Below are positions 1-11,282 of a stretch of DNA of 64,000 nucleotides, piece by piece. How positions within the stretch are numbered: the stretch's first letter is position 1; every line of letters starts with the position of its first letter. Under the pieces are notes generated by a model. It was not told the origin of the DNA. It saw only the letters and a list, made by a program, of their open reading frames with translations, and made no database searches. Made by a program: the position numbers and the translations under genes. This stretch comes from Neoscytalidium dimidiatum (lineage: Eukaryota > Ascomycota > Dothideomycetes > Botryosphaeriales > Botryosphaeriaceae), in NCBI GenBank assembly GCA_037367355.1, contig CM074703.1, forward strand, positions 1,612,001 through 1,676,000, given 5' to 3'.

Positions 1-25
1 TCCCCGCCGTCCACTCCGCACTACC

Positions 26-757
26 TCAGCGCTTCCGCATGCCCTCCCACCGCTCGAAGCTCCCGACATGAATCCCCAACGAGTCCAACATCCTCCCCAC
101 GCTCTGATCCACCAGGTCCTCGATCGACTTCGGCCTGGTGTAGAACGCCGGCACGGGCGGGAAGATGGTCGCGCCGGCGCGCTGCAGAAACGCCATGTTA
201 TCCAGATGCACCGCGCTGAGCGGCGTCTCGCGCACGACGAGGACGAGCTTGCGCTGCTCCTTCAGGCACACGTCGGCGGAGCGCGAGATCAGGTCGTCGC
301 AGTAGCCCGCGCGCACCGCCGCCAGCGTCTTCATCGAGCACGGCACCACGATCATGCCGTCGTGCAGGAAGGATCCCGAAGAGGGCGGCGCTGCCATGTC
401 CTTCATTGCGTAGGATCTGGTGGCCAGCGATTGCACGTGCTCCCAGGAGAGGTCGGTCTCGTACTTCATGGTTGCGAGCGCCCATTTCGAGAGGATTAGG
501 TGCGTTTCGATGTCCAGCTGCCGCAGGATTTCGAGAAGCCGGATGGAGAAGACGGTGCCTGTGGCGCCGGTAACACCGACGACAATGCGGGGATTGCGTT
601 GGACGATAGGGAAGGTTGCTGACTTTGTGATGGGGCTGTTGGAGGAGTCGGAATGTGTTGTTCTCCGCGCGGGGAGTGCCGTGTATAACGAAGAAGTGAT
701 GCAATATGATGCCTTGCTCAAAGAGGATCTTGATAGTATCTGCGGTAGGGAATGCAT
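26..757 (-). CDS. PAD1: Flavin prenyltransferase (PAD1/UbiX family)
   Basis: Makes prenylated FMN, the cofactor of UbiD-type decarboxylases, from FMN and a dimethylallyl phosphate; it acts with the FDC1-type enzyme encoded next door. The protein is 243 aa and intronless. Visible signatures are GVTGATG near residue 60, which opens the flavin-binding Rossmann-like fold, and the UbiX block CSMKTLAAVRAGYCDDLISR followed by a VVRETPLS segment. The start is the ATG at 757; an open frame continues to 853 but begins with GTG, so it is not used. The first 45 or so residues are rich in Ser, Arg and Thr with few acids, which suggests a mitochondrial presequence (inference). It is divergent from FDC1 with a 463-bp shared promoter, the arrangement expected of a co-regulated pair acting on cinnamic, ferulic or sorbic acid. 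The stop lies 26 bp from the window edge. Confidence 0.93.
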   Translation of the reverse strand: MHSLPQILSRSSLSKASYCITSSLYTALPARRTTHSDSSNSPITKSATFPIVQRNPRIVVGVTGATGTVFSIRLLEILRQLDIETHLILSKWALATMKYETDLSWEHVQSLATRSYAMKDMAAPPSSGSFLHDGMIVVPCSMKTLAAVRAGYCDDLISRSADVCLKEQRKLVLVVRETPLSAVHLDNMAFLQRAGATIFPPVPAFYTRPKSIEDLVDQSVGRMLDSLGIHVGSFERWEGMRKR

Positions 758-1220
758 CTCGGAATGGGTTAAATGGCTGCTGGATGGAAGCGAAGTGAAG
801 TTGTGCTTTTCAGGAACAAAACAGCGGTGAAGGCTGATACAGATATCGAACACTGTAGTCTTCGATACGAATCCATACGGCTTATCGGTGGCTATGTGGG
901 CCTTATGAGCTTAAGCAAAGAGCAACGCAGTTCTATCCGGCCCTCCTTTGCAGCGACATTTTCTTAGCCGATGCCGATGCCGCTCCCGAAACCGAAGGGG
1001 CCGAGAGCCCGACGAGAGCCCAAGCATCACCAGCAGTCTGACAACGCTGCTGATCAAGCTTCCATAACCCAAAGTATCTCCTGATAGCATGGAATCTGCC
1101 GGCCGAACTGACTCTCATGCATAGTGTAGCTCGTGTTTGCGGGTTCACGCTATCTGTGTATAAAGCGTCCTCGGCGTCCAGTAGCTTCGATCAAAGCACG
1201 GCCAAGTCCCGCTACAGTTC
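758..1220. promoter_or_regulatory. Shared promoter of the divergent PAD1/FDC1 pair
   Basis: 463 bp separate the two start codons. No further supported gene lies here. The interval must hold both promoters and 5' leaders. It contains GC-rich stretches near 968-1010 and a CCGGC element near 1098, but I cannot name a binding site from sequence alone. Confidence 0.6.
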
Positions 1221-2875
1221 ATGATGCTCTCTCGACTCGCAAATACCGCTTCTAAAACCATCAAAAGGCCGCTGAGCAGGGTGGCGTATTCTTCAGTCCG
1301 ATGCCAGCATGGCTCCGCCCAGGACCTCCCCCACATGAACTTCCGCTCCTTCGTCGAAGCCCTCAAAGAAGACGGTGATATCGCCGAGATCAACGCCGAG
1401 AAAGACCCAAACCTCGAAGTCTCAGCAATTATCCGTCGATCCTGCGAGACAGACGACAAAGCACCGCTCTTCAACAACGTCAAGGGCGCTAAGAACGGCC
1501 TCTTCCGCATCCTCGGTGGGCCCGGTTCCCTCCGCAATGCTTCGAAAGGGAAATATGGAAGGTTGGCAAGACACTTGGCACTACCGCCTGATGCTGGGAT
1601 GAAGGAGATCCTCGATAAGATGCTCTCCGCGAAGGGTTCCCCGCCCAAGCCACCGCAAGTGGTGTCGACGGGGCCTTGCAAGGAGAACAAGATCACGGGC
1701 AATGACATCGACCTCGACGCGCTGCCAACGCCCTTGATCCACAAGAGCGACGGCGGCAAATATATCCAGACGTACGGCATGCACATCGTGCAGTCGCCGG
1801 ACGGCAAGTGGACCAACTGGTCGATCGCCCGCGCCATGGTCTACGACAAGCGCCACCTCGTCGGCCTCGTCATCGAGCCGCAGCACATCTGGCAGATCCA
1901 CCAGATTTGGAAGAAGGAAGGGAAGGACGTCCCGTGGGCGCTCGCCTTCGGCGTCCCGCCTGCCGCCATTATGGCGTCCAGCATGCCGCTGCCGGACGGC
2001 GTGACCGAGGCCGAGTACATCGGCGCCATGACCGGCACCGCGCTCGACGTCGTCAAGTGCGAGACTAACGACCTCCTCGTGCCGGCGAACTCAGAGATAG
2101 TGTTCGAGGGCACCCTGTCCATCTCCGAGACCGCACCGGAGGGACCGTTCGGAGAGATGCACGGCTACGTCTTCCCCGGAGACGCTCACATGTGCCCGAA
2201 GTAAGTAAGCGAAGTATACCAAAGGCCTTCGGGTACTGATGGCAATATGACAGATACCACGTCGACTGCATCACGCACCGCAACGACGCCATCCTCCCCG
2301 TCTCCGCATGCGGCCGCCTGACGGACGAAACGCACACCATGATCGGCTCGCTCGCGGCGGCCGAGATCCGGCAGCTGTGCCAGGAGAACGGCCTGCCCGT
2401 CACCGACGCCTTCGCGCCCTTCGAGTCGCAGGTGACGTGGTGCGCGCTGAAGGTCGACACCGCGGCGCTGCGCGCCCTGGGCACCGACTCCGAGGCCTTC
2501 AGGAAGCGCGTCGGCGACCTCGTCTTCAACCACAAGGTGGGCTACACCATCCACCGCCTCGTGCTGGTCGGCGACGATATCGATGTGTACGACGGTCGCG
2601 ATATCCTGTGGGCGTTCACGACTCGCTGCCGTCCCGGCGACGACGAGACCTTCTTCCCGGACGTCAGGGCCTTCCCGCTTATTCCGTATAACGGGCACAG
2701 TGGACATAGTCCCGTACGTGGCGGCAAGGTCGTGAGCGATGCGTTGCTGCCGGCGGAGTATACGAAGGGCCGCACGTGGGAGGCGGCAAGCTTCAAGGAG
2801 AGTTACCCCGAGGACGTGAAGCAGAAGGTGCTCGCGGAGTGGGAGGCTATGGGCTTTGAGTCTGGGAAGCACTGA
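1221..2875 (+). CDS. FDC1: Ferulic/cinnamic acid decarboxylase (FDC1/UbiD family)
   Basis: Prenyl-FMN-dependent non-oxidative decarboxylase of alpha,beta-unsaturated aromatic acids (ferulate to 4-vinylguaiacol type reaction). Two exons, 1221-2200 and 2254-2875; the 53-nt intron starts GTAAGT, ends ACAG, has a CTGAT branch site and splices in phase (CPK joined to YHVDC). The product is 533 aa, about 30 longer than yeast Fdc1. The extra N-terminus is Arg/Ser-rich and looks like a mitochondrial targeting sequence. Catalytic residues of the family can be placed: Glu307 and Glu312 in PEGPFGE, with the typical spacing of five, and a candidate Arg204 in SIARAM. The PGD motif follows. It is divergent from the PAD1 gene that supplies its cofactor. 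An ATG-ATG start at 1221 opens the frame. Confidence 0.95.
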
Positions 2876-3638
2876 GCTGGATGAACCAGCTCGTGGTTTG
2901 TATTAGGTGGGGTGTTGGCTTTGATTGGCACTGACATATGGTTGATGAAATGGTACCGCAAAGTTGTTCTCACGTAAGCGTTTTGGTCTTTGAGATAGCC
3001 CCATGCAATGGAAGATGCATTGTATATGCTCCAGATATTCAATTTATAAGATAGAATATGCGTGCCACGAGATATAATAGGCTACTTCTCATCGCTCATG
3101 GAGATTAAGCGCGTTGCATCCATCTTGCATCTCTCCTGTCGGTCTACAAACTCTGGGCCAGTGGCTAATAGCATCGAATGTTAGATGAGAGGTTCGTTTT
3201 ACGTGTGCTAAGGAGGTCCAGAGCTCACGATGACCCAAACGCCTTATCTCTCGTAAGCCGACATTCCTCTTTCAGTAAGAATGCGTCGATCAGTGGGATT
3301 TCCCTTGCACTTCCTGCGCCAGAGCACCAATGATTCGGGGACTTGAGGGTCGTATAGCTCCAGCTCCTGCATGCCACTGGAAGCCCGAGACTTGTACCAA
3401 GAGCGACGAGCGTCGTTTCACGCACAGGAAGGATGGTGCATTGTGGACGCAATTGATTTGAGACCGGGGTGGACAGTAGCTTTAGCGCTTACATGGACAA
3501 GACACCAAAGGCGATTGTGGTGCGGGGTGCGCTGTCTCCACAGCCAGTGCGTCCTATTTCCTGGCGACACGCTTAAAGGGAGCGCTTGTGCACGATGTTG
3601 CGGGCCGTCTCCCCGACATTTCTTCGAAGCATTTCACT
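2876..3638. other. Gene-free interval between FDC1 and the P450
   Basis: About 760 bp holding the FDC1 3' end and the P450 upstream region. Only short overlapping ORFs without recognisable motifs are present. Confidence 0.5.
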
Positions 3639-5549
3639 ATGACGGACAGCGGGTCACATGGCTTGGTCAACATGTCGCGTATCGGGCTTCCATCAGCCGT
3701 CTTAGCGCTAGCGTTCCACATGCTAATCCAGCATTTCGAAATCATCGAGTTGCTTGTTTGGCAAATGCTCGCGGCGTTCTCTGCGCTCGGACTAGCGATC
3801 TTCTATGTCAACATTCAAGTTTTCCACTCCACTGCTGCCGAAGCAGGAAAGGACCTGGCAATATCAGCGACGAGTTTCGCATTGACACTTGCGGCATCAA
3901 TGCTTATCTACAGGGCGTTCTTCCATCGGCTGAAGTTATTCCCCGGGCCATTTGCTGCCAGGTTGACTAGATTTTGGAACGTCTACCACGCCTCGAAAGA
4001 CCTCAAGTATCACTTATTTTTGGAAGGCCTGCACAAAAAATACGGGGATGTCGTAAGAACTGGTATTGAAGCGTTTTGGACCTGTAAACGTCCAGCCGAT
4101 GCTGAGTTCCTACAGGTCCTCGCGAACTGTCCATTGCTCGCGTATCCGCTCTTCCGCATATCACAAATTGCCGCAAGAGCATCTTTTACTCTCAGACTAA
4201 CTGGAAGCAAGATCGGCTTGGAATGACTGAAACTCGAGACATTGAAGATCACCGTAGACGTAAACGGCCTTGGGAGGCGGCCTTAACCTTGAAACGTTAG
4301 TTCAGTAGTGTCCGGAACTACGATGGCGAGCTGACGAGCTGTGCAGAAATTACGCGATACGATTCAGAGATGCAGAATATGATCGGTTTATTCCTGGATC
4401 AAATTGCCTGCGAGCGAGGTCAGCGCATCAACATTACAGATTGGGTCGCCATGCTAGCTTATGATATGATGGGTGTTGTCGGATATAGCAAAGACTTTGG
4501 CAGCCTCAGGTTCGCGAAAGAAAGCCCAGCTATCACGAAGCTGCGTCACGCGATGCGAGCTTTGGGTGTTCTGTTCCCGATGCCTTGGTTGCTCAACACG
4601 CTTGGTCAGATTCCCGGCGCCGACGGTGGATTGCAGCCCTTCTTTCACCACTGCCAGAATTCGGTCAAAGAGAAACAGCAGGTAATACCTCCGTTTCTTC
4701 GAAGATTCAACTATTTACGTGATTTCTTACGTCGATTTTAGGTGGTCAAAGAAAAAGGCGAGGAACCACCGAAAGACATTATTTCGTGGCTGATCAAAGC
4801 GTTTGAGGAGGGAGGTCCGTCAGCAGCACCAACATCTACTGCATTGGATGAGGACAGTCGTACTTTGGTCATTGCTGGAGCCGACACAACATATGGAACT
4901 CTTGTTAATGTCTTTTACTACCTTGCAGCCAATCCATCCATCTACGCCAAACTACAGGCGGACGTAGATGCTGCATGCTCCGATGGCGAGACATCTTTCA
5001 GTCACGAAAAGGTCAAGAATATCCCACTTCTCGACGGTATCATCACCGGGACCCTACGCTTGAAGCCCCCGGTTCCCAGCGGCCAACCGCGTCTCACACC
5101 TCCAGAAGGCCTTCAAATCGACAGCGGTCTATACATTCCTGGAGATGTAAATGTCGTCATGCCTCAGTGGGTGATCCAGCGCGACGAGCGGTACTTTGAA
5201 AAGCCGCATGACTTCATCCCTGAGCGTTGGATTGCGGGGGGTGAGAAATCTCATATGGTAAAGGACATGAACGCTTTCTTTCCATTCCAAGTTGGTACGT
5301 CGCGTCAAACTGCAAGACGGCATGGCTCGAATATTGACTGGTATAATAGGAAGATATTACTGCGTGGGCAAACAGTTAGCGTACTGGGAGATGAGAAGTG
5401 TTCTAGCGAGATTAGCCCTTCGTTATAATATCAGGTTTGCATCGGCACAAGATGGCAAGGATTTTGAAAAGAATATTCTGAACACATGGACGCTTGCACC
5501 GCCACCATTGGGCATGTGCTTCCGAGAACGTAAAGCCACGAGAGCTTGA
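3639..5549 (+). CDS. Cytochrome P450 monooxygenase with Gly in place of the ExxR Glu
   Basis: Membrane-anchored haem monooxygenase of the fungal class that includes benzoate-4-hydroxylase-like enzymes. Five exons: 3639-4062, 4116-4295, 4347-4681, 4742-5294, 5350-5549; all junction phases close and give 563 aa. Visible parts are three hydrophobic N-terminal segments, the FPGP hinge, KYGDVVRTGPRELSI, the I-helix AGADTT (residues 358-363), the PERW motif and the haem loop FQVGRYYCVG with Cys502. Intron 2 (4296-4346) contains the TAG at 4298; with its CTGAC branch site it is a normal intron, not a nonsense mutation. The anomaly is the K-helix: codon GGG at 5048-5050 makes ITGTLRLKPP where ExxR would need Glu at residue 416. 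That glutamate is nearly invariant and stabilises the haem core, so the enzyme may be inactive. The upstream in-frame ATG at 3588 is possible but less likely. Confidence 0.85.
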
Positions 5550-6491
5550 TATCAACCGTGAGTAGGAACATAGCGATTATGGTTCTTTCTACCTTGGGAA
5601 TGACATATCTTAGCGAAAGAATCGTACAAATACCACGGAACAGAACGAAGCTTATCGTTCTAATATATCGGCGATGCTCTAATGTTCAATGGCGGACCGC
5701 GTCGAACATGTACAGTTGCAGAGATGATCGGATCGCCGGGCCATTGCGGCGCGCGGAAGTTTTGATTCGGTGCACACTGTGCCTGAGCCCAAGACGTTTG
5801 TGCATAGGCTTTGGCTCGTGATGATCAGCCTAAATCTTAAACGCCCTTGCGTTTCCCCTTTCTACTTATCAGTAAAATAGGACTTCTTATCAGAGGTTGT
5901 ACTATCTGCGTTGTATGAGAAATATGTCTTTCGACGCCTTCTCTGCGTTGCGTCAACATGTACGTAAATATACTTAGTGTGTGTTTGATTTGTCAGAGGA
6001 AAGAAACAATGACGTGTGCTGTATGTTCAACGACATCAGAGTAATTATCCCTCGTATTCGGAGTCGGGTGGAATCCGCACGGATAACACTATGGCTAAGA
6101 CGGAACAAAGCCTTCCGCATGCTTTGAGTTACCGAGGGATCTCTGCAAAGAGTCATAATCTCGTACCGATTTCCATATTACAGACGTAACAGTAAAATAT
6201 TTCCAAGAGCCAGGTCTGCAATCAATGGCGGATATGCTCGGGGCCACGTTCCGGAGGCTGCGGAACAAAGCATAGAGCTGATTGGGCGCAATGACCAAGT
6301 CGGACAGTGACTCTCCATGCTCTTTCCACCATTAAGCTTATCATTAGAAAGTCAATCGGCTTTAGAACAAAACAAAGTTGAAAACTGACTCTACAAAAGG
6401 AACCAAATATAGCTCGAGCATCTTCTACAAATACTGCGGCTACATGAAGCGTTGAGCAAGCAACAAATCCAATTCAAAAGCCAAAGTCAGA
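5550..6491. other. Gene-free interval
   Basis: About 940 bp between the P450 and a secreted-protein gene. I see no supported gene, only short ORFs on both strands. Confidence 0.5.
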
Positions 6492-7088
6492 ATGCATCCA
6501 CTCCTCTCTTTCTTCACCATCAGTGTTTTCATCACGTCCGCATTCACCCTCAGCATCTTGCAAGATGACAGACGCGCCATCTTCGTCGACCTGAGCCGCT
6601 GCCAGAACCCGAAAGCCGTGCAGCCCAACATCCAGACCATCGAGTCGAATCCCAGCTTCTCGACGGCTGAGACCTCGCTCTGCGGCCTGCGCGACACGTC
6701 GGACTTCTGCAGGCAGGCGGCGCAGTCGCAGATCGAGTTCACGTCCGCGTCCGACGGCTCGACGTACACGTTCCGCATCCCGACGGTGTACGAGTCCATC
6801 ACGGTGTTCGTGTGGCTCCAGGAGCAGGACTTCCCGCAGTTCTGGTCCGACCCTGTCAAGGCGGTCGGCGGCACCATTGTCACGCACCGGAAGGAAGGAC
6901 AGAGCGAGGCGACTGTGAGGGGGCAGGGAACTTGTCCGAACGGGAAGCCGTGCCATGAGGCGGAGGGGTTCGAGATCAGCAGGGTATATTTTCAGACGGA
7001 GAATGGGGGCGTTATTGGAAAGGATAGAGTGGGAGTCACGACGTCGACGGATCCGTACGAGAGGCTGATCATCGAGTATTGCGGATAG
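6492..7088 (+). CDS. Small secreted protein with six cysteines
   Basis: Single-exon gene for 198 aa, not recognised as a named family. Residues 1-20 (MHPLLSFFTISVFITSAFTL) form a clear signal peptide. The mature part holds six cysteines (in SRC, SLC, DFC, GTC, KPC and EYC), an even number consistent with three disulphides, and is rich in Ser, Thr and beta-prone segments. The frame opens with an ATG after a purine-rich leader and ends near the ATG-proximal secretory context expected of an extracellular protein. No catalytic motif is visible. It could be a cell-wall or apoplastic protein or an effector; the sequence does not decide. Confidence 0.72.
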   Translation: MHPLLSFFTISVFITSAFTLSILQDDRRAIFVDLSRCQNPKAVQPNIQTIESNPSFSTAETSLCGLRDTSDFCRQAAQSQIEFTSASDGSTYTFRIPTVYESITVFVWLQEQDFPQFWSDPVKAVGGTIVTHRKEGQSEATVRGQGTCPNGKPCHEAEGFEISRVYFQTENGGVIGKDRVGVTTSTDPYERLIIEYCG

Positions 7089-8966
7089 CGCTGAGTCGGG
7101 TGGAAATGTATCGGATAAGAGTTCGATTCAGTATCAACGTTCTTTGGTGCATGTGAATCCCTCCGAAACTGGTTCCTTCGACACAACCAAGCCTATTGTC
7201 CTCCTCGGAACGCCAGACGGGAAATGTGAGGGAGTTGCAGGTCTACCCGCAGTAACAAATAGCTCACAGGATAGATGCTACTAATTTCTAGGGTAACATA
7301 TTCCGACCCACGTGGCAGGCGTGTTTTGGGAAACTAGCTTAGCAACGCAGAGTTAGGAGAAAAGGTACAACAGGACCATAGTAGCGCGTAATCGCTTCCG
7401 CTGCTCGGCCAAAAGGCCGAAGCTTGGGACTCTTTTTGGAATTGGTGACCAAAAGCAGGATCCTGTCTGCCGGAAAAGTGCTTTCCCCACAGAACGTGGC
7501 GCACGCGCGGTGTTGGAACTCTTGAAACAGCGGGGCAATCCATTCATCGTTGAATGGGGTGCAGATCTGTAGTTCTCTTCTAGCATACATAGTCTTGCGA
7601 TAACGCTACTGGAAATCCTGGCCAGTGATTGAAAATCTTTTAGGGGTGGGAGCTCAGCTTAGGCCGCACGTTGCTTCGCAGCCAAGGATGAACAGCGGGA
7701 TTGAAGAATCAATGTCAACTATATGCAAAACTACCAGAACCTTCGCGATAGACAGATGTAAGATTTCGCGCCCGTCTCATCAGAACTACAATGCTGCTGG
7801 ACTCCCATGCTAAAGAGTGTGGCCTCCAGGACTTAAGACTAGGGTAATGGGTCCGTGTAGGAGATCGAAGATTACTTTCCCCGAACGGATTGTGTGTCCA
7901 AGGGGTCGGTAGAAAGCTGAACCTTGACACGACTTTCGATTGCGGGGATTGGAATCGGCAAGACCTGGACCTGAACTGCCGTTTGGACCAACAGTTGGAT
8001 GGCGCAGCCCAGAATCGAAGGATCGCCTCCGGCATTCGACCGATAGGATGGGTGGGGACGCCGGCGGAAGGCCCCGGTTGCCCGGAGACGAGCAAAGGCT
8101 CACCATGTCGGGGACAGGGAGCAAACTCCGCCCAAGCCCATGGCTCGGCTGTCCAACCACAACTGTTAGCTGAACTCGCAGCTGGTGATCGTTTTGGGCC
8201 TTATTGGGCTGCGAGATCGACGTTGATCGGCGCCCCTCCCGTCTTCGGGACAGCATGATCACCAAATGGGACCGCTCCGCCGTTTTTGAACTTTCGCACC
8301 ATGCAATACCTTCCCTTGGCCCGTTATAGAGAAGCCCAGTCGTGGTCAAGAGCAGCAGCGCCATAATGTCATCCTTCAGGTACCGTTCCCACATTATTGC
8401 GCAAGAGGATGGATTGGGCACGTCGCCAGCTGCGACCCTGAGCGTTGCCCGTTTCCGGCATTGTGGCGGCGCCGGTCCCATGCCGCGTCTCCCCGACGAG
8501 GGTGCTCCCTTGCGACAGCCCACCAGCTTCGCCACCATACTATTGGACTCGGCTTCCGCAACCAACCGTGACGACGAACTGGCCGGGGCCTCTTCGGAGT
8601 ATCTCCTCAGCTTCCCTCAGCCGTCGCTGGACTTCCCGTCTTGCCGTCCGCGCCGACTTCCTCGACCACCACCTAGCACTGGCACCAAAAACGTTAGCAC
8701 GGGAAAATCTCCTATCCGACCCGTTGAGCCTGAGAGCATCAGCTTCCATGAAATATGCTGCGGACCCACAGACCTGTCTCCAGGTCGTCAACCGCGACAT
8801 TTTCTCTCTATCACGATCACGATCCCCTGACAAACCACCATTCAGTGTATCATAGACAAAACCACACCCCAGGAAAGATACTGCCGAGTTCAGAAAACGT
8901 CACTGCCGAGCCTTCACGGCCCACCGGGCAGCCGTATCCGGAGCCTTGTCTCCTCTGATTGCAGTC
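7089..8966. other. Interval without a supported gene; possible decayed coding DNA
   Basis: 1.9 kb. Overlapping ORFs of 80-250 codons exist between 7700 and 8850 on both strands, including one on the minus strand at 7810-8565, but none shows a family motif and several use non-ATG starts. The moderately GC-rich stretch at 8400-8800 with long ORFs could be an old, broken gene. I cannot identify it. Confidence 0.4.
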
Positions 8967-10309
8967 ATGATGGAACTGGAAGGCCGTGCGCCGGAGTTCT
9001 TCACCGTACTGGTGGTCATGATAATATTCGCTGTCATCTCGACATCACTGAGAGTCTTCGTAAGACTTCGAATAGTCCGGGCTTTCGGCGTCGACGACTA
9101 CCTCATGGTCGCCGCTTTGGTACGTCGTCATGAATTTGCCGTTCACTCCCTGAGCCACAGAGCCGGAAACTAATACACATGCACTACCAGCTGTGTTTCA
9201 TCATGTTCACAACCTGCGCACTGGGCGGGATACGATACGGCACGGGCAGACACATGGCAGATCTCACGCCCGAGAACACCAGAAAAGCCCTCCGCGTAAG
9301 TCAACCACAATCACTCGCGCAGCACCACGCTGACCGCCCAGCGCAGTACTGGTGGCTCTGCTACGTCGCCTACACCAGCACGATGCTCTTCGCCAAGATC
9401 TCCATCGGCTTCTTCCTCCTGCGCGTCACGGTCGAGCGGCTCCACATCTGGATCATCTGGACGGCCGTGGCCATCACCGCCGTCACGGGCATCGTCTTCT
9501 TCTTCGTCACCGTCCTGCAGTGCAGCCCGGTCTCCTTCTTCTGGAGCAGGGCCGTCGGCGGCAAGGGCACCTGCCTCGACATCGAGGTCATCATCGGCCT
9601 GACCTACTTCTACTCGGCCGTCAGCGCCCTGTGCGACCTGACCTTCGGCATCCTGCCCATCTTCATGCTCTGGAACCTCAACATGTCGCGCAAGATGAAG
9701 ATCGCCATCGCCCCCGTCCTGAGCATGGCGTGCATCGCCTCCGCCGGCATCCTCGTCCGGACCGCGTACGTCAAGGACTTCCGTGATCCCGACTTCCTCT
9801 GTATGTTCAATCCATTCCTTTTTGCTTTCTCTTTCTCTCTCTCTCTCTTTTTTTTTTTTTTTTTTGGTAGAGCAAGCAGCCCGGACGTAGATGCTAACAC
9901 ACAAATTCCTCAAGACTCGACCGTGGACATCGCCATCTGGTCCGACATCGAAGAAGGCCTGGCCATCACGGCCGGCTCGCTCGCCTGCCTCCGCCCGCTC
10001 TTCCGCCTCATCACCGCCAAGCTGTCGACATACGGCTTCGGCAGCGGCGGGGACGGCTCGGGGCCGAACCACCACCGCAGCGGTGGCGGCGGCGGCGGCG
10101 GCGCGAAGCAGCAGGAAATCATGTGGCCCGGCAGCCAGCGCAGCAGAGGGAGGGAAATGGACAACAGGCAATGGAGTCTGCTGGAGACGCAGAGCCCGGC
10201 GGGCGATCCCATGGACTTTGAGTTAACGCGCAAGCTGCCCGCCATTGACGTGGAGAGCGTCGACACGGCGGCGTCGGACGCTGCGCATTCGAGTAGGAGC
10301 TTTGCGTGA
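8967..10309 (+). CDS. SAT4/PTH11-type fungal rhodopsin-domain membrane protein
   Basis: Seven-helix integral membrane protein of the fungal rhodopsin-domain family, which contains PTH11-like receptors; ligand and signalling partner are unknown. Exons 8967-9119, 9191-9295, 9347-9800 and 9915-10309 close in phase to 368 aa. Family signs are the early RAFGVDDYLMVAA motif, the YGTGRHM loop, YWWLCYVAYTSTMLFAKISI, a conserved Cys in LQCSPV, and STVDIAIWSDIEEGLAI before the last helix. The cytosolic tail (about 100 aa) has a seven-glycine run and many Ser and Arg residues. The start is the ATG-ATG at 8967; the frame upstream begins with TTG. Intron 3 (9801-9914) is unusual in carrying a CT-rich run followed by about 17 T. 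A receptor role is inference. Confidence 0.88.
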
Positions 10310-11282
10310 TCTGTTGCGCGTTTTGCGTCTTTGTTTTGCAGCGATGTCGTGTACCTTCGGCTGGGAAAATGCACGGGGAGCGATGAAAGCGTATTCGTTC
10401 TGGTGAATGGTGCTTAGGTCGGCGCATAGATAGATGCCAGCACTACGTGCTGCATTAGCCAAGGTGCTTTTTCGGGAAATTCGAAGCCTACTCACTTTTA
10501 ATACGGTAAATGTGGCGGGAAGAATCCAATGACCGAAGTACAATGCGACGGCTAGTTGGTCTCCCGGTAGGGTTGTGCGTGTCATTGGCGAAGATTTTGA
10601 CCATGCGGAATCAGTCGCAGGTCTGCCCACCCGTTGCGCACAGCTGCGAAGGCTCAGCAGCAGGCGTAGCAAATATTTACTGCAGGTTGGCCAATCGGTT
10701 CCGAGACATGCTATATGCACAATGTTGGCAATGGAAAAGCAGGCCGTGCGTGAGCGGGGTCATGCAAAGAGTCTTTTGTGGACGTCTTGAATGCTCTTCA
10801 AGATTGAGTGTTGGCGCCAATAAGATGTTCGTTCTACCTAAAGGTCGTCTGATTCTGGTTCTTAATCGAAGACGATAGATGAGAATGTTACCGAGACGAG
10901 GCTGGGGGAGCTAACACTGATGAAAGCACTCCTTGGTCCAATTAGGATAAACTCCATCGGAGTAGGTCTCCATGAAGCGTAAATCAAGGCACAGCATGTA
11001 TCTTTACAACTGATTCTTCTGTCGTCGGCGGCGGACCCGAGATGGAAAAGCCGTGACTCGTCTTTGGAGGGGATGTGGTGGGAGAAGTTTCCAACAGACT
11101 GCTGTCCGCGGTACATCAGTAAGATGGTTTCCGTAGACCGATACCCTTAAGTCGAGAAGCGATTGTTTCAATAAAATTGTGATGGTCAAGCTGAAGCGGC
11201 GGTGGCAACTGCGGAAGGGACACGAGACTGACCACCATTGGCAGGTCGACCCATAGCCGGGAAGGGAGATGATACAGCCGCT
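10310..11282. other. Gene-free interval
   Basis: About 970 bp between two converging genes; only short unmatched ORFs. Confidence 0.5.

Noticed and set aside
4298..4300. In-frame TAG suggesting the P450 is a pseudogene
   Set aside because: It lies in a 51-nt intron with good donor, branch site and acceptor whose removal gives normal P450 sequence.
6224..6230. GGCGGAT heptamer as a cluster-specific regulatory motif
   Set aside because: It also occurs outside the cluster (for example here and inside the coding exon near 36167), at about the frequency expected by chance. Only the longer palindromes were kept.
9311..10171. 286-codon minus-strand frame with acidic repeats
   Set aside because: Antisense of the rhodopsin-domain gene, running through its T-rich intron.
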